This document shows, piece by piece, positions 36,939 to 46,522 of a DNA stretch of 64,000 bases. Origin of the DNA: Girardinichthys multiradiatus (taxonomy: Eukaryota > Chordata > Actinopteri > Cyprinodontiformes > Goodeidae); contig NC_061818.1 of NCBI RefSeq assembly GCF_021462225.1, positions 14,481,276-14,545,275 on the forward strand, read 5' to 3'. The notes beneath the pieces are model-generated. The model ran no database searches and was not told the DNA's origin. It saw only the letters and a list, made by a program, of their open reading frames with translations. The position numbers and the translations under genes are program-made. Each line of letters starts with the position of its first letter. Position 1 is the first letter of the stretch.

Positions 36939-39900
36939 GGTAACAGGATCCAGAAAGATAAAATAAAGACAGAAATATGTTTAATCCTCACAAGAAAAAC
37001 TTTCTATCTCGTCCCAGCTAACGCTGTCGTGCAGAAAGCACCTTACTGTGTCGCTCACGTTACGCAAATTCAGATAAAACCCCGCCATTTATCCACATTT
37101 TAACTCCACCGAAAAATCCGCAACCTTCCCAGAACAACATTGGCCGCACTCTCGGAGAAAAGGGCGACTTTGTCCCGCTAAAAGCGAATGAAATGTTCCA
37201 GGTCAAATGTAAGCATTTCTAGACTTTCAGATACGCGGGGGAGAGCTTCTGTCTCAGCTCAATGCGTCGTTACTCGCCGCTCTCTCCGTTTCTGCCCTTC
37301 TGCCACTTCCTGGGCGGGTCCGCAAAGATCGTTTAAGAAAACACGCAGACCCGAGTGGTGGATCTGTGAAAAATGGAATAGAGGGACCTTCATGAAGGAG
37401 GTAAAGGGCTGTGAGGAGCTAACATGCCATATAAAAATGTTTTAATCCAGACTAAGTCTACTAGATGTGTAACTATCAATCTTCTAAAGAGCAAGACATT
37501 TTCCTGACAAAGAAAATCAGTAATCATCAGTTTTTTTCAAACGCACAAAACAAACCAAGCCACATTTTCCTGATGTCTGAGCTGGGAACTGAAGCAGCAC
37601 TCCCCCCCTCTAAAATCCACCCTCTGTAGCTACTGGTTTCATTTCAGGAATTTCAACACATGCCCCAGCAGACCACAACTGACAAAGCTCAGTCAGTCTT
37701 ATGAAATTACTGTAGGGTGTAGGTAAAACCCTACAGACACTCAACAGCCACTTAACAGGAGCTCCACATAAGGACACAAACTAGTAAGTGCCTACGGTGG
37801 CAAGTACATCTAAATACAGCTATGTGTGAACATGAGTGAAACATATTTATTTAAACAAGCTAGGAGACAAAAAGAGTGAATGTGCAGAATTATTCCAACA
37901 AATAGTGATAGACAAAACAAATTCACTGTCAATTTTGCTTCAGCAGAGGTGACTTACAAACATTGACTTTCAACATGTGTGCTGCAGCACCTACCTGCAT
38001 TTGTTCTGATATGTGATGATAACTTTTCCATGAACAGCCCTCATCTGCAGTGGGACTGCTTGATCTCTGGATAAGAGTGGCTTGTAGTTACAAAAATAAT
38101 CCATTTCTGACCAGACAAACACAGAAAGCAGCGGCAGAGCTCCACATTCAAAGACCTTTTATAAATCAGGCAAATGGGAAAGATGTGGGTTAAGCATTAA
38201 CACACTTTGGTGGGGGTGGTGTGGGTGGGAAATAACAATGCACAAGTTCAGTTGAACTGCAGCGAAGTATGTTGAGCGAAAGGAAAAGGTGCTTAATGGA
38301 CACGTACCAATTCAGGGTATTAAAGCTCAGTTTCCAGTCGTATTCTACATCGGGGCGATCCACTGTTATGCTGCAAAAGTATTCATACTCCTCAAGCTTC
38401 GTTGCATTTTGTTGCATTGTAGATTGAAAGATGGATTTCATTTAGATTTTAAGTAAGAGACTAACAAAGTCTAAACAAAGAAGTAGATCATTGTGATTTG
38501 GATGTAAAATGATAGTCCCAAGCTGTGTTGCAGTATTGTGCAAAAAGTCTTGATCTTGTCTCGAACATACTGGGCTCTGGATTTTTCCAGACCAGCTAAG
38601 TCCGAAGCTGCAGCATAATTGTTTAGAGCCACCTTTTGTGATTGTCCTGTCAGCATTTAAATGTAACCAATACAGATTTTTACTTTGAAATGCCAACGCT
38701 GCCACCTGTGGTTACAGAGGGATGAAGAAACAAAAGGGAAAATCGATCTGTACAACACACAGAATGCATGAAAGAAAGAATGCTAAGTGAGTTAAGTCCT
38801 CCATGTCTCCACTCACTCTGCCTGCAGGTAATACTGAGTTAGTAGTAATTAGTTGGAAGTATGTACTCTTCAGAGTCGTCTTGTTTGATTCATTAACAGC
38901 TTGTCAGGATGACAGGACAAGTGGTATGTAGTTGAGGGTCTGCTTTCATACAAGTTTGAGTTCAGCAAAATGTGGCAGGGCAGCCACCAAGTCTAGAGCC
39001 TTCTTATAGGGTTCTTTAAAAGGTTTTGCAGCAACACTTACATTATTATGATAACAGCAATGGTCATGAGAACAGTCTTGATATGCTCTGGTCTTTGTTC
39101 ATGTTTGGGTTAGATGGTCTCGACTACCCAAAGTCTTTTGAAGCCTCTAACAAGTTCTTCCAGCATTGCTTTGTACTTAGGTCCATTCATCTTATCATCA
39201 TCAGTAACCGGCTTAACTATCTCTGCTGAAGAACGCATCCCCACAGCATGATGCTGCCACCACCATTTGTCCCCATGGGGTTGGCATGTTTAGGGTGATG
39301 TGCAGAGTTAGTTTTCAGCACCTCACAAGTGTTTTATATGTTGTGTCTCCTACATAGCATGTGGTAAACTTTAAACAGAATTCATGTGGCGATTTTTTTC
39401 CATAAAGGCTGGTTTTGGGAAAGGCACCACTGTCAACAGATTCTTCCACCTGACCTGTTAACGACCTATTTACTAATTCGGTGACTACTGAAAGTAATTG
39501 GTTAATCTCACCTAAGAGTGTGGGGAGTTGAAAAAAAAATGCACAGCACACTTTTTCTTGTAAAGATTTACAAAATTATTTGTAATTTTTCTTCTACTTC
39601 ACAATTATTTACTGGTTTGTGTTGGTTTGTGTGATACAATACATTAACGTTTGTGGTTGAAACAAATGCAAATTGGTTCAAGGGATATGGATACTTTTAT
39701 AAGGTACTATAATGGACTAGACTTTTCATTCCTTAATATAATTCCCATAGCCCAAAGCAGCCTACCTGCAATGATGTAGTGGAGTGAGCTCGAGATAGAT
39801 ATCCGCTCGCCCCATAGTGCCCATCTCTGTCTGTGTCCCCAGGATCATCCCACTCTATGGAGGGATGTCTACTCAGGGAGTGGCTGAAATGACACAATTA

Positions 39901-42900
39901 CTCAGTCAGTATGCACAATTTCACAAGACAGTGTGAAAGTGGAGTAAAAGTAAAGGTAGCTACAATTTGACTCAAAAATGTAGTGATCACGTCATAGCAA
40001 ACACCTCACTGTGGTAAACATGCATTCCCATAAAAGATTTGCAGGAAAACAGTCCATGTTTCATCTTTGTTTGTGTAGTGTGTGCCTGACCTAGCTGGTT
40101 TAAAAAGCTCCTGTCTTCGGACAGGCTGAACACTCTGTGGCTGTCCGATGTGGCCCGACATCTCCTTCTGATGGATCATTTTGACTTTTGGCAGGTCAGC
40201 TATCAGAGCGTACCTCTCCTTGTTCTGTCCTGTTGATCCCACAGAGAGCGGGCCTGACTCAGAGGACTCCATGGAGCTTTGCGAGGAGGTGAGGGTCTGA
40301 ATGTGAATATGAGGTGAAGGAGAGGGGCTCCATGCACGGTGAGAGGACTTGTCATGAGCAGGAGGGTGGTGATCATCGTCACTATGTCCAACAGCCCTAG
40401 ATCTCATGCTGCTAGATGTTCTAGATGTTTCTAAAGTAACGTAGGTAGCTCTGTTGTTATTTGCGGTATGTCTAGATGGGGAAGCAGACCGAGATAAAGA
40501 GGAGCTGCGGAGGGAATGTGTGGATCCCCGCCATGAATGTGATAAGGAATGGGAGTCATATTTTGTTTCATTTTTTGTGTGTTTGCTCTCAAGGGATCCA
40601 TTTGAGACTCCTTTGGTGGCACTCCGAAGGATTGAGTAGCCTGGTGGTTCAATATTGCCTTTTCTGGAAGGAGAGGGGTTGCTGCTAGTGTGTAGATTCT
40701 TGCTGTTAAATGAGCTGCCAGTTCGCATATTTGGAGGTGGGTGATAGTCAGAAGCATCATAGCTTTCCTTCAAAGCCAAAGAACTGTTGGTGTCATGGCT
40801 TCTCACTGAGCTGGTAAACTTAGTCTTATGTCGATGAGATTGAGAAGGAGCATCAAAGTTTTGCCTTGAAGATGAGGAGTTATGATTCTCATGATTTAAT
40901 GTTTTACCACTGTGGTCCCTTCCTTGAGCAAAGGTTTCATGGCCCCTTCTGGAAGGAGAGGAAGGGCGGCTGCCCCAGCCTTGACTGCTGCTGACAGTGC
41001 TTGACTCAGTCTTTCGAAGTATGGACTGCCTTGGTCTGTCATAATCATCTCTTGATGAAGACATGGTGGGGACTTCACATTCTTGATCATTCAGTCCATT
41101 TATTGTTAGGTTACGCAGCTGGGCCTGGCCTTCTAACCCATAGCCTTCTCTTATTGGGGAGCCACAGCGCCCTTGGTGACTATGTTCATTTAGAGATGTA
41201 ATTGATTCAAATTTATGAAGGAGGGACTGGCTCTGGGACTTAAAGTTTCTCCTTGGTGGCATGGAGGTTACTGGGGAACCACTGCGTCGATGGTGGCTAC
41301 GCTCATTTAGGGATGTGATTGATTCAGATTTACGTAGGGATTGGGTTGAGGAATTCAAATTTCTCATTGGTGCATTGGAAGATAATGGGGAACCACTGCG
41401 TTGATGGAGACTACGCTCATTTAGGGATGCGATTGATTCAGATTTACGTAGGGATTGGGTTGAGGAATTCAAATTTCTCATTGGTGCATTGGAAGATAAT
41501 GGGGAACCACTGCGTCGAGGGTGGCTACGCCCATTTAGGGATGTGATTGATTCAGATTTACGTAGGGACTGGGTTGAGGAGTTGAAATTTCTCATTGGTG
41601 CATTGGAAGATAATGGAGAACCACTGCGTTGATGGAGACTACGCTCATTTAAGGATGCGTTTGACTCAGATTTATGAAGGAGGGACTGGCCGGAGGAGTT
41701 GAAATTTCTCCTTGGTGGTGGGGTACACACTGAGGAACCACTGCGTTGATGGTGACTACTCTCATTAAGTGATGCAATTGATTCAGGCTTACGTAAGGAC
41801 TGGCTTGAGGAGTTGAAATTTCTCCTTGGCAACGGGGAAACACGACTGTCCTGCAAACGATCATATGTTCTAGATGGGGAAGAAGTACGATGTGTCCAAC
41901 TAGCGGTGGATTCAGTGCTGTGAGACATTTGGGCTGATGAATTATATTCCCTCCTTGAAGCAGAAGAGCTCCTTTGGTCACAACCTAGTCCTTTTGAATG
42001 AGAACTTGCTTCAGGTTTCTGTAAGGCATTCCTAAAATCAGAAACTGTACTGGACTGGGACTTGAGAGAAGAAGCAAATGATTTGAAGTTTCTTGGCAGA
42101 GTTCCTGACTCAAAACGTCGAGCTTGTGCACCTTGCAAGGAGCTTCTTGATCCTTCCATTGGTTCTTGAGACCAACCTCCACCATCAAAGTGTGTCCTGC
42201 TGTGAATGCCGCTGGACTTTTTTCGTGAGGGGGATGAAGAGCGAGACTGCAGAGCTGAGCCTTGCCTCGACAGATCATGCCGCCCTGACTGTTGATAAGA
42301 GGAGATGTTACCCAGAGGATTTACTCGACTTGTTGAGGCCAGCGATTCCGCTATCTTAAAAGGAGCAGGACTGGGAGATCGAGGCCCAACTTGTGCTTCA
42401 ACTTCAACCGCGACCTCATAAGGGTCAGGTGGAGGTATTTCTACAGAAAAGTCCTCACTAAGCATCTCCGGTATTGGCCTTTCAGAGGGAACACCAAGAT
42501 TGGGATTTCTGAAGGGGATAGTATCTTTTGGCTCAATGTTTCTGTGACTAAAGATGGGATGACCTCTTTCAAAATGGCAGAATTGATTAGGTGGACTTTT
42601 TTCATTAAAATGGGCAGCAGCAGTCCTCCCAAGGGAGTAGTAGCCACTTTCACGCTTCTCTCTGTTGTTTTTTATTCCTGGAAGAAAACACAAGATTGAT
42701 AGACGAGAATGTTGAAAGGGAAATGAGGAAAAAGAGAAAAACAAGGTAAAGTTCAACAGAAGAGCAAGAACCAGAGTTTTCCTGACATAAACAGACATAT
42801 GAATACAATTAATAGCCAGTTTATGTGACGCACTTAGTTAAGTGCTGGACCCCCTTTTCCCTTTAGAACCGCCTTACAGTTTTGTGGCACAGATTTCTGC

Positions 42901-45219
42901 ATATTTGTCCACACATCGACTTCAACACATCAAGATGGCTCAGTGCATTGAGTTGCAGTCATATGATTGGGTGATTACCTATTCGTGGTAACAAGCAATT
43001 CAACAAGTGTACCTAATAAAGTGGCCGTTGAGTGTATATTGTATTACTGATAATTACTAGTTGACACCTCAGCCGGTGACTGCAGATGAAGATGCCAAGA
43101 AAAGGACATCTCCTGTTGTAACTGGATATAGATTTAGAAGTGCATGAAGTCACAGGTGTACTGAGGACTCGGTATACTGCTTCACACAATGCCCACACCT
43201 ACATAACTTCAAAGATCAGCCAATGTTTTTCTCTGACAGGAAGCATCTTGCCAGTCGTGCATCTTGCCCAGCTCTTTTTAATGAAATATATCTGCTAAGA
43301 ATTATGTCAGCAGTTTAATGCACCTGAACCTCTCATAAAGCTGGTGCCACCTCGTGTTTCCTCCATCCAGGCCTGCTGAGGGTTTGCACGGTGAGGTGGA
43401 GGGTCTAGCCGGGTCATGCTGAGTTTGGCAGGGTGACGTCGAATCGGCAAGTATTCATCGTCAGTACTTACAGAGCAGCTGAACTCTTCACTCTGGTAAC
43501 GATAACTGTTTGGAAGATTGACATATGTAGACGTGGGACGGTGAGACTTAAAAATAAAGAGAACCAAGGAAGAAGAAGTGAGAAGCACCAGAAAGATTGC
43601 AATAAAATGCAATGTTTAAAAAATAGCATTATTGATTTAGCTTCAAACTGATCTTACTACATATGACTGCTAAACTGCTAAATCTAACTTAGTAGTACAT
43701 TTATATTACACATATAGTCCTAAAATTTTCATTTGTAGCTCTTCCCAATTATAATGATGCTCTCTTACCTGTCTGTGCTGTTGATGTCTTCACAAATATA
43801 GAGCCTGCAGTCTGGGCTCAAGATGCACAGAGAGGTCTCCCCATTACGCGCCTGACCTCCATTGACATCACAGTAGCTGCTCACCACTGACAGACTGTCA
43901 GAGTCCTCCTGATAGGAAGACAGAGATCAAAATGGACCAATCATGAAGTTGTAGCACAACCCATCTTGCTCCTAGTCCCAAAAGACATTGATCTTGTTCA
44001 GAGAAGCTAGGTCTTCAAGGTAAGGTTAAATAATCCAGGTGAGATGAAGCTAACAACCCCACATATTTCTGACTGACCTCATCTCGTAGAATTTGGTAGA
44101 GATTCTCCTCTCAGTCCTCTCCGACAGAGGGTCACATGTTCACACTGTTAATTGATCAGGGTTACACGTCTGTAACTTGATCAGACTTGTGGTTTTCTTC
44201 ATTAATTTTTCAACCTTCTTTTTTTTTTTTTTTCTTAAACTATTTTCTTAAACTGCAGTGTCCAAAATGATCAAAAACTATCTATCAGAAAGAGCTGTTT
44301 TCTAAGAAAGGACCATTCAGATGGAGAAAGTGGCTCTATTAGTGTAAAAATGGCCCTGATATAAATAATAAAATAATCACAAGAGGTGTTATTTTGTTAT
44401 GAAATCCTAAGGAAGAAACAAACAAAGACAGGTTTACAGCTTTAATCTTGCTCACACTTACTGTACATTGCACCACTTTCTAAGAAGCTACTGTTTCCCT
44501 GGAGGCCAGTAAGTGATCCAGCTTCATTCATTTATAATAGGAACAGCTACCACCTTCACCCACGTTATTAACTCTGCTATAATGAGTCTAATTGTCTTAA
44601 TTTACTAAAAAGCAACAGATTCCTGCACGATCCCGTTACCTGTTTTCATGTTTGCTGTAAATTAAGGGTACTTTCATATTTGCTCACTGAACAAAACATG
44701 CCTTTAGGTTCAACAATTGTTTTGGCTTTGTGTTAGATCTTTGAAGTTTTAAATTTAAATAATACATTATTTTGTTTTTCATCTAACCTCACCTTTCTGA
44801 AATTTTCTGCTGCCTTGACCTCTGACCTGAAAAGAGACTCTCCTGCCAAGCTTTCCTCCAATCCAAACTAATCCCATCAGTCGGCACCCGTTGTACTCTT
44901 GTTTTGCACAAAGCATCTCTTCTCCAGGTTACCCAGCTTCCTTTCTTACCTTGCTGCTGCTGGTGTCTCTTTCCTCTGCCTGAGATGAGATTGGCGTCAG
45001 CAGCACTCTTTTGCTCGACCCAATCCCATTTCCGAATTCAGGGCTTTGGCCAATTATATTTTCATCCTCAGGCAGGGGTTTCTGTTGAGGCTCTAGCTCG
45101 GTTCTTTCCCCTGTACTTGTGTGCAGGTGCCTCTGGCGCAGGCACTCGTGGCAGCGGGAGGGGTCAAAGATATTGGGTTGGAACTTAGGGCATGTGGGCT
45201 CATCGCTGGATTGGGACAT
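22308..45219 (-). CDS. triobp: TRIOBP-like actin-binding protein, long form
   Basis: F-actin bundling/stabilising protein; human TRIOBP long forms build stereocilia rootlets, and the shared 3' half is the TRIO-interacting Tara form. Coding exons in transcript order: 45219-44950, 43908-43769, 43505-43330 (or from 43546), 42677-40091, 39883-39766, 29482-29426, 29257-29189, 29070-28981, 28734-28625, 27450-27009, 26630-26393, 24808-24697, 23973-23814, 23337-23236, 22821-22735, 22469-22308. This sums to about 1639 aa. The N-terminus has a Cys motif, [17 protein letters not shown], shared with human TRIOBP and MPRIP. The large exon starts near [10 protein letters not shown], a motif also in MPRIP. 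Then come a Ser/Arg-rich repeat region, a PH domain ([10 protein letters not shown] ... [16 protein letters not shown]), FDYVELSPV, and a C-terminal coiled coil ending [13 protein letters not shown]. Extra small exons could have been missed in the 29.5-39.7 kb interval. MPRIP is the main alternative; synteny with nol12 favours TRIOBP. Confidence 0.9.
25135..25915 (+). mobile_element. Decayed Tc1-like transposon in a triobp intron
   Basis: Starts with ACAGTGCCTTAGAAAAATAT, equivalent to the Tc1 terminus, and ends AAAAGGTTCAAGGGGTATGAG near 25890. Inside, a translated block reads [16 protein letters not shown], then [17 protein letters not shown] and [11 protein letters not shown]. That covers much of the catalytic core. 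A poly-A run and frame changes inactivate it. Confidence 0.8.
27590..28400 (-). mobile_element. Decayed Tc1-like transposon in a triobp intron
   Basis: Reverse-oriented copy with ATTTTGTCACGCTACGACGA near 27617 and CAGCATGATGCTGCCACCAC near 28125. A - strand frame reads [20 protein letters not shown]. The transposase is interrupted repeatedly. Confidence 0.78.
30490..30538. repeat. Perfect 21-bp inverted repeat, 7-nt loop
   Basis: The left arm 30490-30510 (starts GGATTATATTTAGGGG) is the exact reverse complement of 30518-30538. The loop is GAGTAAG. It lies inside the Tc1 remnant near its left end. Confidence 0.92.
30909..31353. mobile_element. hAT-like MITE with 8-bp target duplication
   Basis: 445-bp non-coding element. 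The left end is CAGAGATTCTCAACCTTGGT and the right end is GATGATAAAATACTG, which are imperfect terminal inverted repeats. The flanks repeat GTTTAGAT at 30901-30908 and 31354-31361. An 8-bp duplication is the hAT signature. It is inserted in a Tc1 copy inside a triobp intron. Confidence 0.8.
31545..31870 (-). mobile_element. Tc1-like remnant
   Basis: Contains ATCTCATCAGACCAGAACAG, the reverse of the TLWSDE region of Tc1 transposases, and a terminal-like CTGGCGAAATGTGAAAAC near 31828. Too short for assignment to a family. Confidence 0.5.
31871..34769. other. triobp intron without recognisable genes
   Basis: AT-rich intronic sequence between L2 and Tc1 copies. I see no exon with acceptable splice sites that extends the TRIOBP frame, no RNA gene and no well-preserved transposon. 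Open frames near 31894-32660 and 34013-34252 look like chance ORFs. Confidence 0.4.
34770..35675 (+). mobile_element. L2-type LINE, internally deleted, 3' end intact
   Basis: The 5' part near 34863 translates as [17 protein letters not shown], the start of an L2-type endonuclease. The sequence then jumps to the reverse-transcriptase tail at about 35060-35607, which reads [21 protein letters not shown] and [16 protein letters not shown]. The 3' end is GATTAATAAAGTATTTTTGA followed by ATTGA repeats, the usual end of fish L2 elements. Most of the reverse transcriptase is deleted. Located in a triobp intron. Confidence 0.85.
36939..37350 (-). promoter_or_regulatory. triobp: Probable internal promoter/5' UTR of the short triobp form
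   Basis: The region just upstream of the internal ATG is locally richer in CpG than the surrounding intron (for example GATACGCGGGGGAGAG and TCGTTACTCGCCGCTCTC at about 37231-37284). This is expected for the TSS of the Tara-like transcript. There is no experimental support within the sequence. Confidence 0.4.
38360..39715 (-). mobile_element. Decayed Tc1-like transposon in a triobp intron
   Basis: The left end is GCTGCAAAAGTATTCATACT with CTCAAGCTTCGTTGC near 38369-38405. Internal landmarks are CATGATGCTGCCACCACCAT near 39247 and CTCACAAGTGTTTTATATG near 39322. The right end is ATGGATACTTTTATAAGGTA near 39688. Reverse orientation, near full length, many frame breaks. Confidence 0.78.
41165..41826 (-). 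repeat. triobp: Six tandem 38-residue repeats in the large triobp exon
   Basis: On the - strand the large exon encodes about six units of 38-39 residues (114-117 nt each). Each starts [14 protein letters not shown], continues SLNERS and ends [12 protein letters not shown] or a variant. Units 3-5 are the most alike; units 1 and 6 are more diverged, and looser copies flank the block (for example [15 protein letters not shown] upstream). The position corresponds to the repeat region of human TRIOBP-4/5 that binds actin, but the unit sequence is different. Repeats are basic and Ser-rich and predicted to be disordered. Confidence 0.92.
42838..43040. mobile_element. Internally deleted Tc1-like element (third family)
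   Basis: Contains GCTGGACCCCCTTTTCCC and, at about 42998-43037, GTGTACCTAATAAAGTGGCC followed by GTTGAGTGTA. The latter is the terminal sequence of a widespread fish Tc1/mariner family. Only the two ends remain. It lies in the triobp intron before the large exon. Confidence 0.7.
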
Positions 45220-46314
45220 GGTGAGTCCGGAGGGGAAGCCTGCTTGATCATTGCAATGATGCAATGATCATAGCAAACAATGTTCCCTTAAAAGAAAATG
45301 TGAAACATATAGACAAATAAAACAGCAAGACCAAAATTAGAATAATCTGAAATCATTTAGTATTTTCCCTCAGGAATGAGATATTAAATATCTTCTTACA
45401 TGACTGTAACAACTTTTGTTTTACACCTGTTTTGATAGAGGCTGTGCATTATTGCAGACAACGCAACTGCTTAGAATAATAAAAAGAATGATTAATTTTC
45501 ATGGTTCGTCTACAATCTAAGACAAAACTTTTAAACTGTGAGAGAACACTAAAGAACAAATATGTATGAGCACTGCCGGTGCTAAAAGCGTTGCTGAAGA
45601 CACATGTGCTTGAATTCAGCAAAACTTACAAAGTCTCTAAGAAAAAGTTTTAAATTAAATTTAGTTTGCTAGAAATTTTACATCCAACAAAGAGAATAAG
45701 AAAGAAAATAGAATTACCAGACCAGAGGGGCTCCTGCTGTTTGAATTTGAGGATAAACTTCTCATCAGACCCCCACCAAGAACACACCTCCCAGTCCCCA
45801 TGCTCTCTACCCTCCTGGGCTGGCAAACATTGGATCGATCTGATTGGCTGCTCTGACAGAGGGTGACACTGGAGCATCTATGACAGCCATGGTGGATCTG
45901 TTTATCGCACCACTGATCCTGAAGCTAATGCGACCCCAGAACCAACATGGAACCAGTGGCTCCACTGGTTCCTGCATTAAGGCGGCTGTATTAAATATCA
46001 TGGGCTTTAGAAAGCGAAATGAAACGCTCGGCCAGGTGACAGCTGGCATGCGCTGGCTCGGGTTAACGTAAATAAGTAAACACTAGTGAGTTAGGGGTGT
46101 TTAACGTACATTACAGATACATGCTGAGCTGTAAATGTTGCTCTAAACCTGGGAACCTTTTTAAATACGCACATACGAAGGTATTACTGAGCTTTAAGGA
46201 AATACAAAGCTAAGGCTCTGTTTCCTGATGCAACAAAGAGGATGCTGACTACAGCATTAGGTTTCCTAATTAAACAATAGAACACAGAGGAACAAAATCC
46301 CAGGCAGAACAGAC
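45220..46314. other. Gap between triobp and nol12
   Basis: About 1.1 kb. It should hold the 5' UTR and promoter of the long triobp form and the nol12 3' end. The + strand frame 45844-46071 and the - strand frames opposite it have no recognisable domain. A short palindrome, GGAACCAGTGG/CCACTGGTTCC with a 2-nt centre, is at about 45948-45971. Confidence 0.4.
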
Positions 46315-46320
46315 TTTATT
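46315..46320 (-). terminator. nol12: Poly(A) signal of nol12
   Basis: AATAAA on the - strand about 200 bases downstream of the nol12 stop codon. The spacing fits a short 3' UTR. Confidence 0.55.
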
Positions 46321-46522
46321 TGACATATGACATATTTACTTTACTCAAACTGTAAACATATACAGTAAGATGTGTGTATTATAAAAAAAACAGAACTTCA
46401 AAATAGAAAATGGGCTCAACATCATCATCCTGCTTAAACACAGAATCACAAGCCGATTTTGACATAAAATGTCACATTATTTCAGAGGACGAAGCCTACG
46501 TTAGCTTTGTACACACACTATT

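Noticed and set aside
41319..41546. Repetitive + strand frame opposite the triobp repeats
   Set aside because: Antisense shadow of the coding tandem repeat; no independent start or family.
41165..41826. CRISPR-like array
   Set aside because: The periodic units are coding tandem repeats in a vertebrate exon, without spacers.
42680..42798. ATG-started N-terminal extension of the large triobp frame
   Set aside because: The acceptor TTCCAG just before 42677 and the phase match with the exon ending 43330 show this part is intron.
22308..45219. MPRIP rather than TRIOBP
   Set aside because: Some motifs are shared, but the [13 protein letters not shown] start, the FDYVELSP motif, the [12 protein letters not shown] tail and the nol12 neighbour all fit TRIOBP better.
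45844..46071. 75-codon + strand frame between triobp and nol12
   Set aside because: No recognisable domain, no splice or poly(A) context and a short length; could be chance.
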